Of a stretch of 64,000 bases of DNA, positions 50,231 through 58,712 are shown in pieces. The notes under the pieces were generated by a model, which did no database searches, was not told where the DNA came from, and saw nothing but the letters and a program-made list of their open reading frames with translations. The DNA lies in contig NZ_CP036273.1 in NCBI RefSeq assembly GCF_007747215.1, forward strand, positions 1,348,322 through 1,412,321, in the 5' to 3' direction. Position 1 is the stretch's first letter, and each line of letters begins with the position of its first letter. Position numbers and translations under genes: made by a program. This stretch comes from Urbifossiella limnaea (lineage in GTDB: Bacteria; Planctomycetota; Planctomycetia; Gemmatales; Gemmataceae).

Positions 50231-51600
50231 CAACGCCCGGCTCCCAGGAGGCGCCGCATCGCGTCCGTCAGCACGGGCTCGACCTCCGGCGCCACGTTGC
50301 TGGCCCGCGCGCTCGTCTCGTACCCCCCCTCGGCGTAGGCGGCCGTCGTGCCGATGTAGGCCGGTCCGTAGTCGCCGTAGGCCGCCATCGCCACCCCCAG
50401 GTCGGGGCGCATCTTCTTCGCCGCCAGCTGGTACTCGACGAACAGCTCGCCCGGCATGTGCAGCACCCGCGCCGTCCCCACCCGCAGGCAGGCGACGTCG
50501 ATCGCGTGCCCCGCCTTGCGGCGGACGACCCACGCGAGTTGATCCGCCTTCGAGACGTACCCCCGCGCCGGCTCCGTCTTCAGGTCCTTAATCAGCTCCT
50601 CTTCCTTCAGGTGCGGGGCGACGGGGAGTTCGACCGGGACCGTCTCCCAGCCGACGTCCGCGGCGGCCAGCGGCTGTTTCTTCGCCGCCGTCAGGGCGCG
50701 CTTCATGCCGTCGGCGAGCCGCTGCGCGAGCAGCAGGCGGTTCTCCTTGTCGCCGTCGTTGTACTTGCCCGCGCCGACGTTCCCGCCGGCGCCGTTGAAG
50801 TGGACGTGCAGCGCCTCGGGCAGGGCCTGGCCGCGGATGAAGCGGGCGATGCCGGGGAAGTCGGGGCTGGGGACGCCCGTGCGGTAGTAGCTCTGCGGGT
50901 GGCAGGCGTAGTAGCTGAGCACCGCGACCGGCCGCTCCCCGTTCCAGAACGACAGCACCGCCACCTCGGGGTCGATGACCCCCTCCGGCTCGGCGCGGAG
51001 GGCAGGGTCCTTGGTGGCGGTGTAGCGGACGGCGCGGACCTTGCCGTCCGGCCCGAGGATGCGGCGGTTCGACGCCACCTCCTTCACCTCGGCGGTGCCG
51101 AAGCCGGCGTGCGTGACCGGTTGCGCCGTCTTGAGCGCCGCCTCGACCGCGGCGGCGGCGCGGCCCATCACGTCGCGGTGGAAGCCGCTCTCGAACCGGC
51201 CGAAGTCCTTGAGCCCGAGGTCGCGGATGAGCCGCTCGGCCGTGAGGTCGCACCCCGGGGCGTCGTGCTGGTGCAGGGCGTGGACGGCGACCCGGTCGGG
51301 GGTCGTACCGGCGGCGCGGGCCAGCCGCTCGCGGAACAGGTCGTGCCCCTCGTTGGCGATGCCGATCCAGTCCACCGCGCACAGGACGACCGGCCGCCCG
51401 CTCCCGGTGATCACGACGCCCCGGCAGCGGAGCGTCAGCTCGTCGAGCCGGCGGACGGGGTCGTACGCCATCGCCGAGCCGAGGGGCGGTGTCGCGTCCA
51501 CGTCGAAGGTGGCGACGCGGACGGCGGCGGCCGGCGGTTGCGCCGGCAGGACGGCCGCGGTGGTCAGCGCGAGGGCCAGGGCCAGGGCGAGCGGTTTCAT
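50230..51600 (-). CDS. Secreted neutral ceramidase-like hydrolase (copy 1)
   Basis: A signal peptide ([17 protein letters not shown]) precedes a domain of the neutral/alkaline ceramidase type: [63 protein letters not shown] and [16 protein letters not shown]. The His-x-His (HQHD) and later His residues should bind zinc. True ceramidases are about 650 residues; at 456 this lacks the C-terminal immunoglobulin-like part, and substrates other than ceramide are likely. I chose the ATG at 51600 because GAGGCGG lies before it; ATG 51612 is an alternative. It is part of a four-gene operon. Confidence 0.85.
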   Translation of the reverse strand: MKPLALALALALTTAAVLPAQPPAAAVRVATFDVDATPPLGSAMAYDPVRRLDELTLRCRGVVITGSGRPVVLCAVDWIGIANEGHDLFRERLARAAGTTPDRVAVHALHQHDAPGCDLTAERLIRDLGLKDFGRFESGFHRDVMGRAAAAVEAALKTAQPVTHAGFGTAEVKEVASNRRILGPDGKVRAVRYTATKDPALRAEPEGVIDPEVAVLSFWNGERPVAVLSYYACHPQSYYRTGVPSPDFPGIARFIRGQALPEALHVHFNGAGGNVGAGKYNDGDKENRLLLAQRLADGMKRALTAAKKQPLAAADVGWETVPVELPVAPHLKEEELIKDLKTEPARGYVSKADQLAWVVRRKAGHAIDVACLRVGTARVLHMPGELFVEYQLAAKKMRPDLGVAMAAYGDYGPAYIGTTAAYAEGGYETSARASNVAPEVEPVLTDAMRRLLGAGR

Positions 51601-51637
51601 CGGCCGCCTCATCAGTGGTGGTGGGTCGCCGCAGTGG

Positions 51638-52531
51638 TCACTCGTCGCCTTTGAAGCGGAACTCGCGGCCGCCGAGGAGCTGGTCCGACGTGATCGTCGG
51701 GCAGACGAACTTCTCGACGTGGGCCACGATCAGCCGCGTCCCCTCGAAGTGGCTGACCATCGGCGGCATCTTCGGGTTGTACATCGTGTCCGTGAGGTCG
51801 CGGACGAGCACCACGTTCTTGCCGTTCTTGGCGAGCTGCCGCAGGCCGAACGGGCGGCCCAGCACGCACATGTTGGTGTGGACGCCGACCAGCATCACCC
51901 GGTCGATGCCGCGGGCCTCCAGCAGGTTCCAGATTTCGACGCCGGAGTCGCTGACCGCGTCCTCGTCGCGGATCGTGAGGCCGGCGTGTTGGCTCTTCCA
52001 GGGCGCCTTCGGGTTGCGGCCCATCGCGGCGAGTTTCGCGTGCCACTCGGCGTGCTCCTTCGGGTCGTCGTCCTCGCCGCCGTCGCTCTGGTCGATCGGG
52101 TACTTCCCCTTGTCCTCCGCGGGAATCTTCGTGCACCACTGGTCGATGCCGTTGGGAAGCGTCTTCGCCGCCGGCGCGGCCTGCGCCCGCTTGCGGGCCG
52201 GGTGGTCCTGGTACGCCGCCATGCAACTCGACGGCGCGTGGATGATGAGCGCGCCCCGCGCGCGGGCCGCCTTGAGGAACGCCTCCATGCGCGGGACGAG
52301 TTCGTTCTCCCGGCGGACGGCGTTGAGGCAGTGGTGGGCGTCCCACATGTCGCAGACGATGACCGCCGTCTTCCCGGCCGGCCACGCTTCCGCCCGCGTC
52401 GTGACCGCGTACTCGCCGGCCGTCTCGACCCGCGACCGCAGCGTCAGGCGGAAGTCGGTCTCGTCGGCCCGGACGGCGGCCGTCGGCGCCGGCAGGAGCG
52501 CCAGTAGACCGGCCAGGATCGCGATTCGCAT
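51638..52531 (-). CDS. Secreted isochorismatase-family hydrolase
   Basis: A signal peptide ([19 protein letters not shown]) is followed by an isochorismatase/cysteine-hydrolase fold: [15 protein letters not shown] with the catalytic Asp, a Lys region, and [21 protein letters not shown] with the nucleophile Cys. A roughly 50-residue loop ([20 protein letters not shown] and following) makes it 297 residues, longer than typical 200-residue members. An exported isochorismatase fold is common in planctomycetes, with unknown substrate. It lies between the DUF1080 and ceramidase-like genes, 37 bp before the latter. Confidence 0.87.
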   Translation of the reverse strand: MRIAILAGLLALLPAPTAAVRADETDFRLTLRSRVETAGEYAVTTRAEAWPAGKTAVIVCDMWDAHHCLNAVRRENELVPRMEAFLKAARARGALIIHAPSSCMAAYQDHPARKRAQAAPAAKTLPNGIDQWCTKIPAEDKGKYPIDQSDGGEDDDPKEHAEWHAKLAAMGRNPKAPWKSQHAGLTIRDEDAVSDSGVEIWNLLEARGIDRVMLVGVHTNMCVLGRPFGLRQLAKNGKNVVLVRDLTDTMYNPKMPPMVSHFEGTRLIVAHVEKFVCPTITSDQLLGGREFRFKGDE

Positions 52532-52616
52532 CACGCACCGTGTTGGTCAAGGGGTTTGATACGGCTGCCGGAAGCGGGCGCAAGGCCCGCCCCGGTGCGG
52601 GGCGGGGGGTTCGGAC

Positions 52617-53327
52617 TCACTTCACGGTGACGAGCCGGTCCTCCCGCGGGAACGTCTCCAGCACCAGCCCCTTGAAGTGGATTTCCTGCGGGACGTTGTT
52701 CGAGTGGAGTTGCAGGCCGATCGGGCCTTCCTTGATGCGGGCCGGCTCGGGGTCGCGCCAGTCCACGACGGCCGTGCCGTTGACCGCCACGCGGACGCGG
52801 TTCCCCTGCGCCAGCACCTCGATGTCGTTCCAGTCGTGCTGCTTCCCGACCTTCTTCGCCGGCGCGCCGCTGACCGGCAGCCCGTTGCGGCCGAACAGGT
52901 CGTACATGCCCCACCCGGACGGGAACATGACGAGGTGGCCCTTGTACGTGTGCTCGGACCGGTCCGCCTTCGGGTCGGCGACCTTGCCGTCGGCCTTCGG
53001 CCACACCTCGCCCCAGAACGCCACGCCCGAGTGCATCTCGGACTCGACGAGCTTCGCCGCGAACGTGAGGCGGAAGTCGGTGTACTTGGCCTTCGTGTTC
53101 AGGTACGTGCTGTACTTCAGCGGGGTCGTGTTCTTGGCCACGATCACGCCGTCCTTGACGGACCACAGGTCGGCGTACCCGGTCCAGCCGTCGAGCGACT
53201 TCCCGTCGAAGAGCTTGACGGTCTCGGTCTTGCCCTCGCGGGGCTTGACGACCGGGGCGTCCTTTTTGTCCTGCGCGCCGAGCGAGGCGACGAGGAGGGC
53301 GGAGAGGAGCAGTGCGAGACTTCGCAT
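52617..53327 (-). CDS. Secreted DUF1080 (3-keto-disaccharide hydrolase) protein
   Basis: The product (236 residues) has a signal peptide (RSLALLLSALLVASLGAQ) and a concanavalin-like DUF1080 domain: VKLFDGKSLDGWTGYADLW, KYTDFRLTFAAKLVESEMHSGVAFWG, KKVGKQHDWNDIEVLAQGNRVRVAVNG and GPIGLQLHSNNVPQEIHFKGL. Characterised relatives hydrolyse 3-keto-glycosides, products of glycoside oxidation, outside the cell. As first gene of the operon it suggests that the cluster breaks down a glycoside or glycolipid. The ATG at 53327 begins the signal peptide. Confidence 0.9.
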   Translation of the reverse strand: MRSLALLLSALLVASLGAQDKKDAPVVKPREGKTETVKLFDGKSLDGWTGYADLWSVKDGVIVAKNTTPLKYSTYLNTKAKYTDFRLTFAAKLVESEMHSGVAFWGEVWPKADGKVADPKADRSEHTYKGHLVMFPSGWGMYDLFGRNGLPVSGAPAKKVGKQHDWNDIEVLAQGNRVRVAVNGTAVVDWRDPEPARIKEGPIGLQLHSNNVPQEIHFKGLVLETFPREDRLVTVK

Positions 53328-53664
53328 GGGTGCGTCCGGGAGCGGGGAGGGAGGGAACGCCACGGGCGGATGATACCAGAAGAGGGCGGGTGAAAGTAGC
53401 AGGCACCTTCCGTGCGCCCGGCCGGTCGGGTCGAGGCTGAGCGTCTTGTAGCACCACCCGTCGAGGGCGCCCGGTCGCCCGGGCGGCGTCGGCGAACGCC
53501 TTCGCCTCGGGTTCGAGGTGGACGGGGAGGGGCATCGGGCGCTCGCGCTCGGAGGTCGGGCGACCGCCGCCAGTGTAGCCGGCCCGGCCGGTGTACGCCC
53601 GGCTCGGTATCCTGCAGAAAGCGTAGGCCGGGGTGACTGCCGCGACCGCGCGCCGGAGGTGCCG
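53328..53664. other. Divergent intergenic region with a possible gene relic
   Basis: This 337-bp stretch lies between the DUF1080 gene and the AraC-family gene and must hold both promoters. On the minus strand from 53535 a short open stretch starts MPLPVHLEPEAKAFADAARA, which looks like the first residues of an alpha/beta-hydrolase or acetylesterase. After about 24 codons it turns into unrelated Arg/Pro-rich sequence, so it is at best a broken fragment. Nothing else is recognised. Confidence 0.4.
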
Positions 53665-54651
53665 ATGACCGAGCCCGACCCGCCGCCGGCGGGCGTCGCG
53701 CAGGCCCTGTACGACCGGCGGGACGGCCGTCTCGCCCTGGAGGTCGTCGACGCGCCCGCCGCCGAGCTGGCCCGCCCGCACCGGACGAACTACTTCACCG
53801 CCTACTGGGTCCGCGCGGGGCGCGGGACGTTCCACGCCGACGGCACCCGCCACCCGTTCGCCGCCCCGTGTCTGTTGTTCCTCACCCCCTACCAGGCCGC
53901 CCGCCTCGACCCCGACGACCACCTGCACGTCACGGCCGTCCGGTTCCACGCCAACTTCCTGTGCGTCGAGACCCACCACCACGAGGTCGGGTGCAACGGC
54001 GTCCTGTTCAACGACCCGTACGGCCCCCCCGCCGTCACCCTTGACGAATCGACCGAGCGGGAGGTGGCCGACCTCGTCGCCCGGATGCGCGCCGAGTTGG
54101 ACACCGCCGGGCTGGCGCAGGCCGAACTGCTCCTGTCGTACCTCAAGATCCTGCTCGTCCGGGCGACCCGGCTGAAGCGCGGCCAGCAGGGCACGGCTGG
54201 CGGTGGCGTGCGGCTGCCGCCGCCGCTGCCGGAGCTGCGCGAACTGGTGGAGCGGCACTACCGCCGGCTCCACGCCCCGGCCGACTACGCCGACCTGCTG
54301 CACGCCACGCCGAAGGCGCTCGGCCGGCTGGTCAAGCAGCACCTGGGCAAGACGCTGACCGAACTGATTCGGGAGCGGGTGCTGAACCACGCGAAGTGGG
54401 AACTGCTGCACACCCTCAAGCCGGTGAAGGAGGTGGCCCGGGAGGTCGGGTTCGACGACGAACTGTACTTCAGCCGGCTGTTCCGCAAGGCGACCGGGAT
54501 GTCGCCGACCGGGTTCCGGGCGTTCGAGACCGACGTCCGGGGCGGGAGCAATCTGTCCATGCCTTCGGCCCGCCCGTCCATTCCACCGCCCCCGCCCACG
54601 GGGCAGAATGCCGACAGACCCGCGAGCGACCCCCCGGAACCGGGGGCGTGA
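53665..54651 (+). CDS. AraC-family transcriptional regulator
   Basis: The N-terminal half is a cupin-like sensor (HRTNYFTAYWVRAGRGTFHADG, APCLLFLTPYQAARL). The C-terminal half has two helix-turn-helix units: YADLLHATPKALGRLVKQHLG and VKEVAREVGFDDELYFSRLFR, followed by GMSPTGFR, the AraC signature. Residues after about 300 are a disordered Pro-rich tail. From the ATG at 53665, with GGAGG upstream, the protein has 328 residues. It lies 28 bp before the DUF417 gene on the same strand. In E. coli an AraC-type factor (RclR) controls a DUF417 protein (RclC) in hypochlorous-acid defence; a parallel role is an inference. Confidence 0.88.
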   Translation: MTEPDPPPAGVAQALYDRRDGRLALEVVDAPAAELARPHRTNYFTAYWVRAGRGTFHADGTRHPFAAPCLLFLTPYQAARLDPDDHLHVTAVRFHANFLCVETHHHEVGCNGVLFNDPYGPPAVTLDESTEREVADLVARMRAELDTAGLAQAELLLSYLKILLVRATRLKRGQQGTAGGGVRLPPPLPELRELVERHYRRLHAPADYADLLHATPKALGRLVKQHLGKTLTELIRERVLNHAKWELLHTLKPVKEVAREVGFDDELYFSRLFRKATGMSPTGFRAFETDVRGGSNLSMPSARPSIPPPPPTGQNADRPASDPPEPGA

Positions 54652-54679
54652 CCGCGGGGAACACCCTGCGGAGGCGGTC

Positions 54680-55294
54680 ATGGGCGCGGTCACACGGCTG
54701 TTCGAGCTGGCGGCGGGGGCGGACCGGCTGGGGCTCGCGGTCACCCGGATCGGCCTGGTCGTGGTGCTGGTGTGGATCGGCGGGCTGAAGGTGTACCACT
54801 ACGAGGCCGACGGCATCGCCCCGTTCGTCGCCAACAGCCCGGTGATGAGCTTCTTCTACGCCGACCCCGCGAACTACAAGGCGCACATGAACCCGGAGGG
54901 GGCCGTGGTGCCGGCGAACCGGGCGTGGCACGAGATGAACCGGACGTACCCGTTCGCCCTCGGGCTGGGATCGGTAATCGTGCTGTACGGCCTCCTCATC
55001 GCGCTGCACCCGGTCCTCCCGCAGGCCGCGACGGTCGGCAGCTTCCTCGTGGCGGTGATGTCGGTGGTGACGCTGTCGTTCCTGGTGACGACGCCGGAGT
55101 GCTGGGTGCCGGACCGGGGCGGGCCGGAGCACGGGTTCCCGCTCCTGTCCGGGGCGGGCCGGCTGGTGGTCAAGGACGCGATCATGGCCGGGGCCGCCCT
55201 GGTCACCATGGCCGACTCCGCGAAGGCGTTCCTGCGGCGGCGGGCGCGGCGGACGCCCGCGGAGGTCCCGTCCGCGGGAGCGGTGGCGGCGTGA
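54680..55294 (+). CDS. DUF417 (YkgB/RclC-like) membrane protein
   Basis: The product (204 residues) has four membrane segments: ITRIGLVVVLVWIGGLKVYHY-like at the start (TRIGLVVVLVWIGGL), one at FALGLGSVIVLYGLLIALH, one at GSFLVAVMSVVTLSFLVTT and a last at DAIMAGAALVTMADSA. GGLKVYHYEADGIAPFVANSP and MSFFYADP match the DUF417 family, which includes E. coli RclC. The ATG at 54680 has GGAGG upstream. It is co-transcribed with the AraC-type gene. The function of the family in membrane stress is not well defined. Confidence 0.85.
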   Translation: MGAVTRLFELAAGADRLGLAVTRIGLVVVLVWIGGLKVYHYEADGIAPFVANSPVMSFFYADPANYKAHMNPEGAVVPANRAWHEMNRTYPFALGLGSVIVLYGLLIALHPVLPQAATVGSFLVAVMSVVTLSFLVTTPECWVPDRGGPEHGFPLLSGAGRLVVKDAIMAGAALVTMADSAKAFLRRRARRTPAEVPSAGAVAA

Positions 55295-55438
55295 CGGTGG
55301 CGGTCGCCGGGTCGGCGGTCGAAGTCGATCCACGCGACGGTAGGCGACTTCGGTTTGGCGCGGAGGAGCGCGAGGGGAGATGGCGGCCCGCCCCCGCGCC
55401 GCCGCGGGCGGTGTACCGAACGGACCCGGGTCGGCGGG

Positions 55439-57622
55439 CTACTCCGTCCCGGCGGTCAGCGCCGCGAGGACGGCCTGGGCGTACAGGCGGTGTCCGAAGT
55501 CGTTCGGGTGGTTCAGCCCGTTGCCGGTCAGGTCCAGGTCGTGCTTGTGCCGCAGCAGTAGCTCCCACACGGCGGTCACGTCCGCGAGCGCGACGCCCGG
55601 GCCGGCCAGCCGCCGCAGCTCGTCGCGGTAGCGGGGGAACATGTCGCGCGGCGTCGCGGTCCACGCGCCGTTCCCCAGCATCGGCGCGACCAGGATCACC
55701 TCGGTGTCCTTGTCGTGGGCCTTGATGCGGTCAAGGATGGTGCGCGTCTGGTCGCCGAACCACTTCGGGTCGCGGCGCCCCACGTCGTTCATCCCGTAGG
55801 CGACGATCACGAGGTTCGGCTTCTCCGCCAACAGCTTGTCGAGGTCCTTCACCCCGTTGGCGACGCTCCACCCGGCGACCGCGCGGTTCTTGAGCGCGAC
55901 GCGGCAGTCGAACGTCGCCTGGAGCTGCGCCGCCACGAGGTCCGGGTAGCCGGGCTGGTTCGGGGCGGCCTTCACCAGCGCCGAGGCGTCGAGCCCGGTC
56001 GAGATGCTGTCCCCGCTGACGCCGAGGGTGAACGCCTCGCCGGCCTTCAGCCGCGCCCGCGTCCGCGGCAGTGTGCCGACGACCTCCACATTGGCGAACT
56101 TGTCGTCGCGGCGGCGGTAGGTGACCTCCACGTTGCGGTCGTGGAACCAGCGGCCGGGCCGGTAGAGGAGTGACTGGTCCGGGTGGCCGACGCGGGCCGC
56201 GTAGCTCTGCGGCGACCCCTTCGGGACGAACACGCTCGCAAGTGCGATCGGCGGGACGGGGCCGGGTGCCGGGAAGGTGAGCGTCAGCCCGTCCTTCGAG
56301 AGGGTGAAGGTGTCGCGGTCGAAGCGGTGACGGCGGTCGGCGGTGGCGACTTCCAGCACCTCGGCCGCGGGGAACGCGAGCCGGGCCGTGGCCGGTCCGT
56401 TGTCCGTGAGCAGCACGCTACTCTCGCGGTGGACGACCGGCGCGGCCCACGCGGGCGTCAGCAGGCGGAGGTCCGCGAGCGACTCCTCGACGCGCGGCGG
56501 GGCGGTGAGGTGCTTCGCCAACACCGCGGCCCACATCTCGGCCGCTTTCGCCTGGCCTGCCGCGCTGAAGTGGCGCCGCGAGTTGGCGCCGCCGCGGTTC
56601 TCGCCCTTGAGGGTGTCCGTGTCCGGGCCGGCCTGGAAGCCGGGGCGGGCGGCGAGTTCGTCGATCGCCGCGCGGATGCGGCCCTCGCCGGCGGGGTCGT
56701 TGTAGACGGTCGGGTGGTGGGTCGATTTGGCGAGCAGCCACGGCGGCTGGGTGCCCCACGCAGTCGCCGCCGCGTGCCGGATCGCTCGCACGTTGGCGAC
56801 GTACTTCTCCGTCGAAGTCTTTGCGATCACGTCGGACTCGCCCTGCTGCCAGAGGACCGAGCGGAAGCCGCCCAGCTCCGCGCCGGCCGCCACCAGCCGT
56901 TTGTGGAACGCGCCCCCCGGCGCCCACTGCGACGTGGCAGTCGCCCCGACGGCGACGTTGGCGAACCCGACCGGGACGCGGAACTCCTTCACGATCGCGT
57001 CGCCGACCGGCGGCCAGATCGAGCCGTCCGTGCTGCCGTCCGGGACCGGCTGCGGGTCGTTCGCCACGCCCCACGTCCCCTTCGCGGCGTCGAAGGCGAC
57101 GACGCGCTTCGCCGGGTCGGCGACGGCGAGTTTCGCGTCGTTGCAGTTGGTGGCGTAGGACTGGCCGGCGACCACGAACACCTCGCCGACCCCGACCGGC
57201 TCGACGGCGCCCGCGTGCGTCACGCCGTCCCCCTGCCGGCAGCGGAGTTCGAGCCGGTACCACCCGCCGGCCGGCACGCGGGCCGAGGCGACCAGCCCGG
57301 ACTTCTCGGTGCGCGCGTCGAGCTTTGTCCACCCCACCTCGCCGCCCGCGCCCCCGGCGAGCCGCACCACGCGGTACTCCCACCGGCCGCGGTCCGGGGC
57401 GCCGGCGCAGCGGACGGGCACGTCGGCGAAGCCGAACGCGGGGTGGCCGGGCTGTTCCGTCGCGGCGGCGGCGGGGTCGAACCCGGTGCGCTGGACCACC
57501 TGGTGGGGCTTCGGCGACACCACGACCAGCGCCGCGGGGTCGGCCGCCGCGAGTGGGGCCGCGGCCGCCAGGGCCAGAAGACAGGCGACGGGGTGAACGG
57601 AACGCCGCAGGAGAGGTCGCAT
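55439..57622 (-). CDS. Secreted protein with two SGNH-hydrolase domains
   Basis: After a signal peptide (PVACLLALAAAAPLAAADP) the first half (about 120-380) resembles a sialate O-acetylesterase SGNH fold: VVAGQSYATNCND with the nucleophile Ser and SVLWQQGESDVIAKTS with Gln/Gly. The second half (about 500-727) is a GDSL-type SGNH hydrolase: TLGVSGDSISTGLDAS with its own Ser, IVAYGMNDVGRRDP with Asn, and GLNHPNDFGHRLYAQ with the Asp-x-x-His pair. One 727-residue exported protein thus has two esterase sites and may remove acetyl groups from polysaccharide. It follows the LamG gene by 58 bp on the same strand. Confidence 0.85.
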   Translation of the reverse strand: MRPLLRRSVHPVACLLALAAAAPLAAADPAALVVVSPKPHQVVQRTGFDPAAAATEQPGHPAFGFADVPVRCAGAPDRGRWEYRVVRLAGGAGGEVGWTKLDARTEKSGLVASARVPAGGWYRLELRCRQGDGVTHAGAVEPVGVGEVFVVAGQSYATNCNDAKLAVADPAKRVVAFDAAKGTWGVANDPQPVPDGSTDGSIWPPVGDAIVKEFRVPVGFANVAVGATATSQWAPGGAFHKRLVAAGAELGGFRSVLWQQGESDVIAKTSTEKYVANVRAIRHAAATAWGTQPPWLLAKSTHHPTVYNDPAGEGRIRAAIDELAARPGFQAGPDTDTLKGENRGGANSRRHFSAAGQAKAAEMWAAVLAKHLTAPPRVEESLADLRLLTPAWAAPVVHRESSVLLTDNGPATARLAFPAAEVLEVATADRRHRFDRDTFTLSKDGLTLTFPAPGPVPPIALASVFVPKGSPQSYAARVGHPDQSLLYRPGRWFHDRNVEVTYRRRDDKFANVEVVGTLPRTRARLKAGEAFTLGVSGDSISTGLDASALVKAAPNQPGYPDLVAAQLQATFDCRVALKNRAVAGWSVANGVKDLDKLLAEKPNLVIVAYGMNDVGRRDPKWFGDQTRTILDRIKAHDKDTEVILVAPMLGNGAWTATPRDMFPRYRDELRRLAGPGVALADVTAVWELLLRHKHDLDLTGNGLNHPNDFGHRLYAQAVLAALTAGTE

Positions 57623-57680
57623 GGTGATCCGGTTCCGGGTGAGGCGTGGGTGTAGCACGGGCGGGACGCGCGGATCGCAC

Positions 57681-58565
57681 CTACGGGTAGAGCTCCCGCG
57701 CGCCGGTCCGGAGGCCGAACAACAACTCGACTTCGGCCGGCGTGAGCGGGCGGTCGAACACCGCCAGGTCGTCGATGTGGCCGACGTAGGCGGCGCCGAG
57801 CACCAGCAGCACGCGGGCCGGGTCCCAGTCGAAGGTCAGGTTCCACCTCTCGATCGACCCTTGCAGCCGGCCGTCGATGTACAGCCGCCCGGCCTGCGGG
57901 CGGGTCTTGTCGTTTACGTTCTCCACGGTGAACGCGACGTGGGTCCACCGCTCCCGCGAGAACGGGGCGCGGGCCACCTGCACCATCGGCCGCTTCTCGA
58001 ACGGGATCTCGTGCCACGCCGCGCCGGTCGGGTTCCAGATGGGGTACAGCGGGCGGATCGCGTACCGGAAGTACCGCGGCGTCTCGTCCTTCGACCACTC
58101 CAGGAAGATGTACCCCTTCTTGTTGTCGTCCCCGGTGATCTGGACCGGGTCGCAGTAGCCCGGCTCCAAATCCTTGTCCGGGTCGAGCCGCAGCCACGCC
58201 GACACGGTCGTGCTCCAGCTCTTCGCGTTGTAGCCGAGCACGCCGCCGTCCTTGAACGCCGGGCGGGTGGCCCCCTTCTTCGGGAAGTGCAACGCCCCGC
58301 CGAACCGCCCCGCGCCGGCCGCGAGCTTCACGTCGTCGTTCGGCGCGGCCTTCACCAGCTCCGTGCCGCGCTGGACGTAACACGCCTTGTCGGCGCGGGA
58401 GAAGTCGGCGTTGAGCCCCTTGTCGAAGGACGCGTGCAGGGTGAGCGCCTTCGCCAGCTTCGCCCGCGCCTCCGCGTCGGCGCCCGCCCCAGGAACCTGG
58501 GCGGCCACAAGAGACGCAGTCAGTGCGACCAGAGCGGCCGGCAGCATCCGGGTGGGGTGCGTCAT
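57681..58565 (-). CDS. Secreted LamG/concanavalin-like domain protein
   Basis: Following a signal peptide (LPAALVALTASLVAAQ), the 294-residue protein is a LamG-type beta sandwich: ALTLHASFDKGLNADFSRAD, GRFGGALHFPKKG, WSTTVSAWLRLDPDKDLEPGY, RWTHVAFTVENVNDKTRPQ and HIDDLAVFDRPLTPAEVELL. Such domains bind carbohydrate or are used as add-ons in planctomycete exported enzymes; here the domain stands alone. It precedes the SGNH gene on the same strand, so the pair may act together as binder and esterase. The start ATG at 58565 is directly before the signal peptide. Confidence 0.87.
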   Translation of the reverse strand: MTHPTRMLPAALVALTASLVAAQVPGAGADAEARAKLAKALTLHASFDKGLNADFSRADKACYVQRGTELVKAAPNDDVKLAAGAGRFGGALHFPKKGATRPAFKDGGVLGYNAKSWSTTVSAWLRLDPDKDLEPGYCDPVQITGDDNKKGYIFLEWSKDETPRYFRYAIRPLYPIWNPTGAAWHEIPFEKRPMVQVARAPFSRERWTHVAFTVENVNDKTRPQAGRLYIDGRLQGSIERWNLTFDWDPARVLLVLGAAYVGHIDDLAVFDRPLTPAEVELLFGLRTGARELYP

Positions 58566-58712
58566 GGCGGGGTTCCGGGGTGGACGTCGGGTCCAGCCGG
58601 ACAGGCTATCGCGGCCACGGCCCGCCCGCAAACCGTTTCCGCCCGCGGGCCGACCCTGTTTTCCGCCCACGAAATCGGGTAGAGTCAGCCGCCACCGCCC
58701 CAGGAGCCGAGC

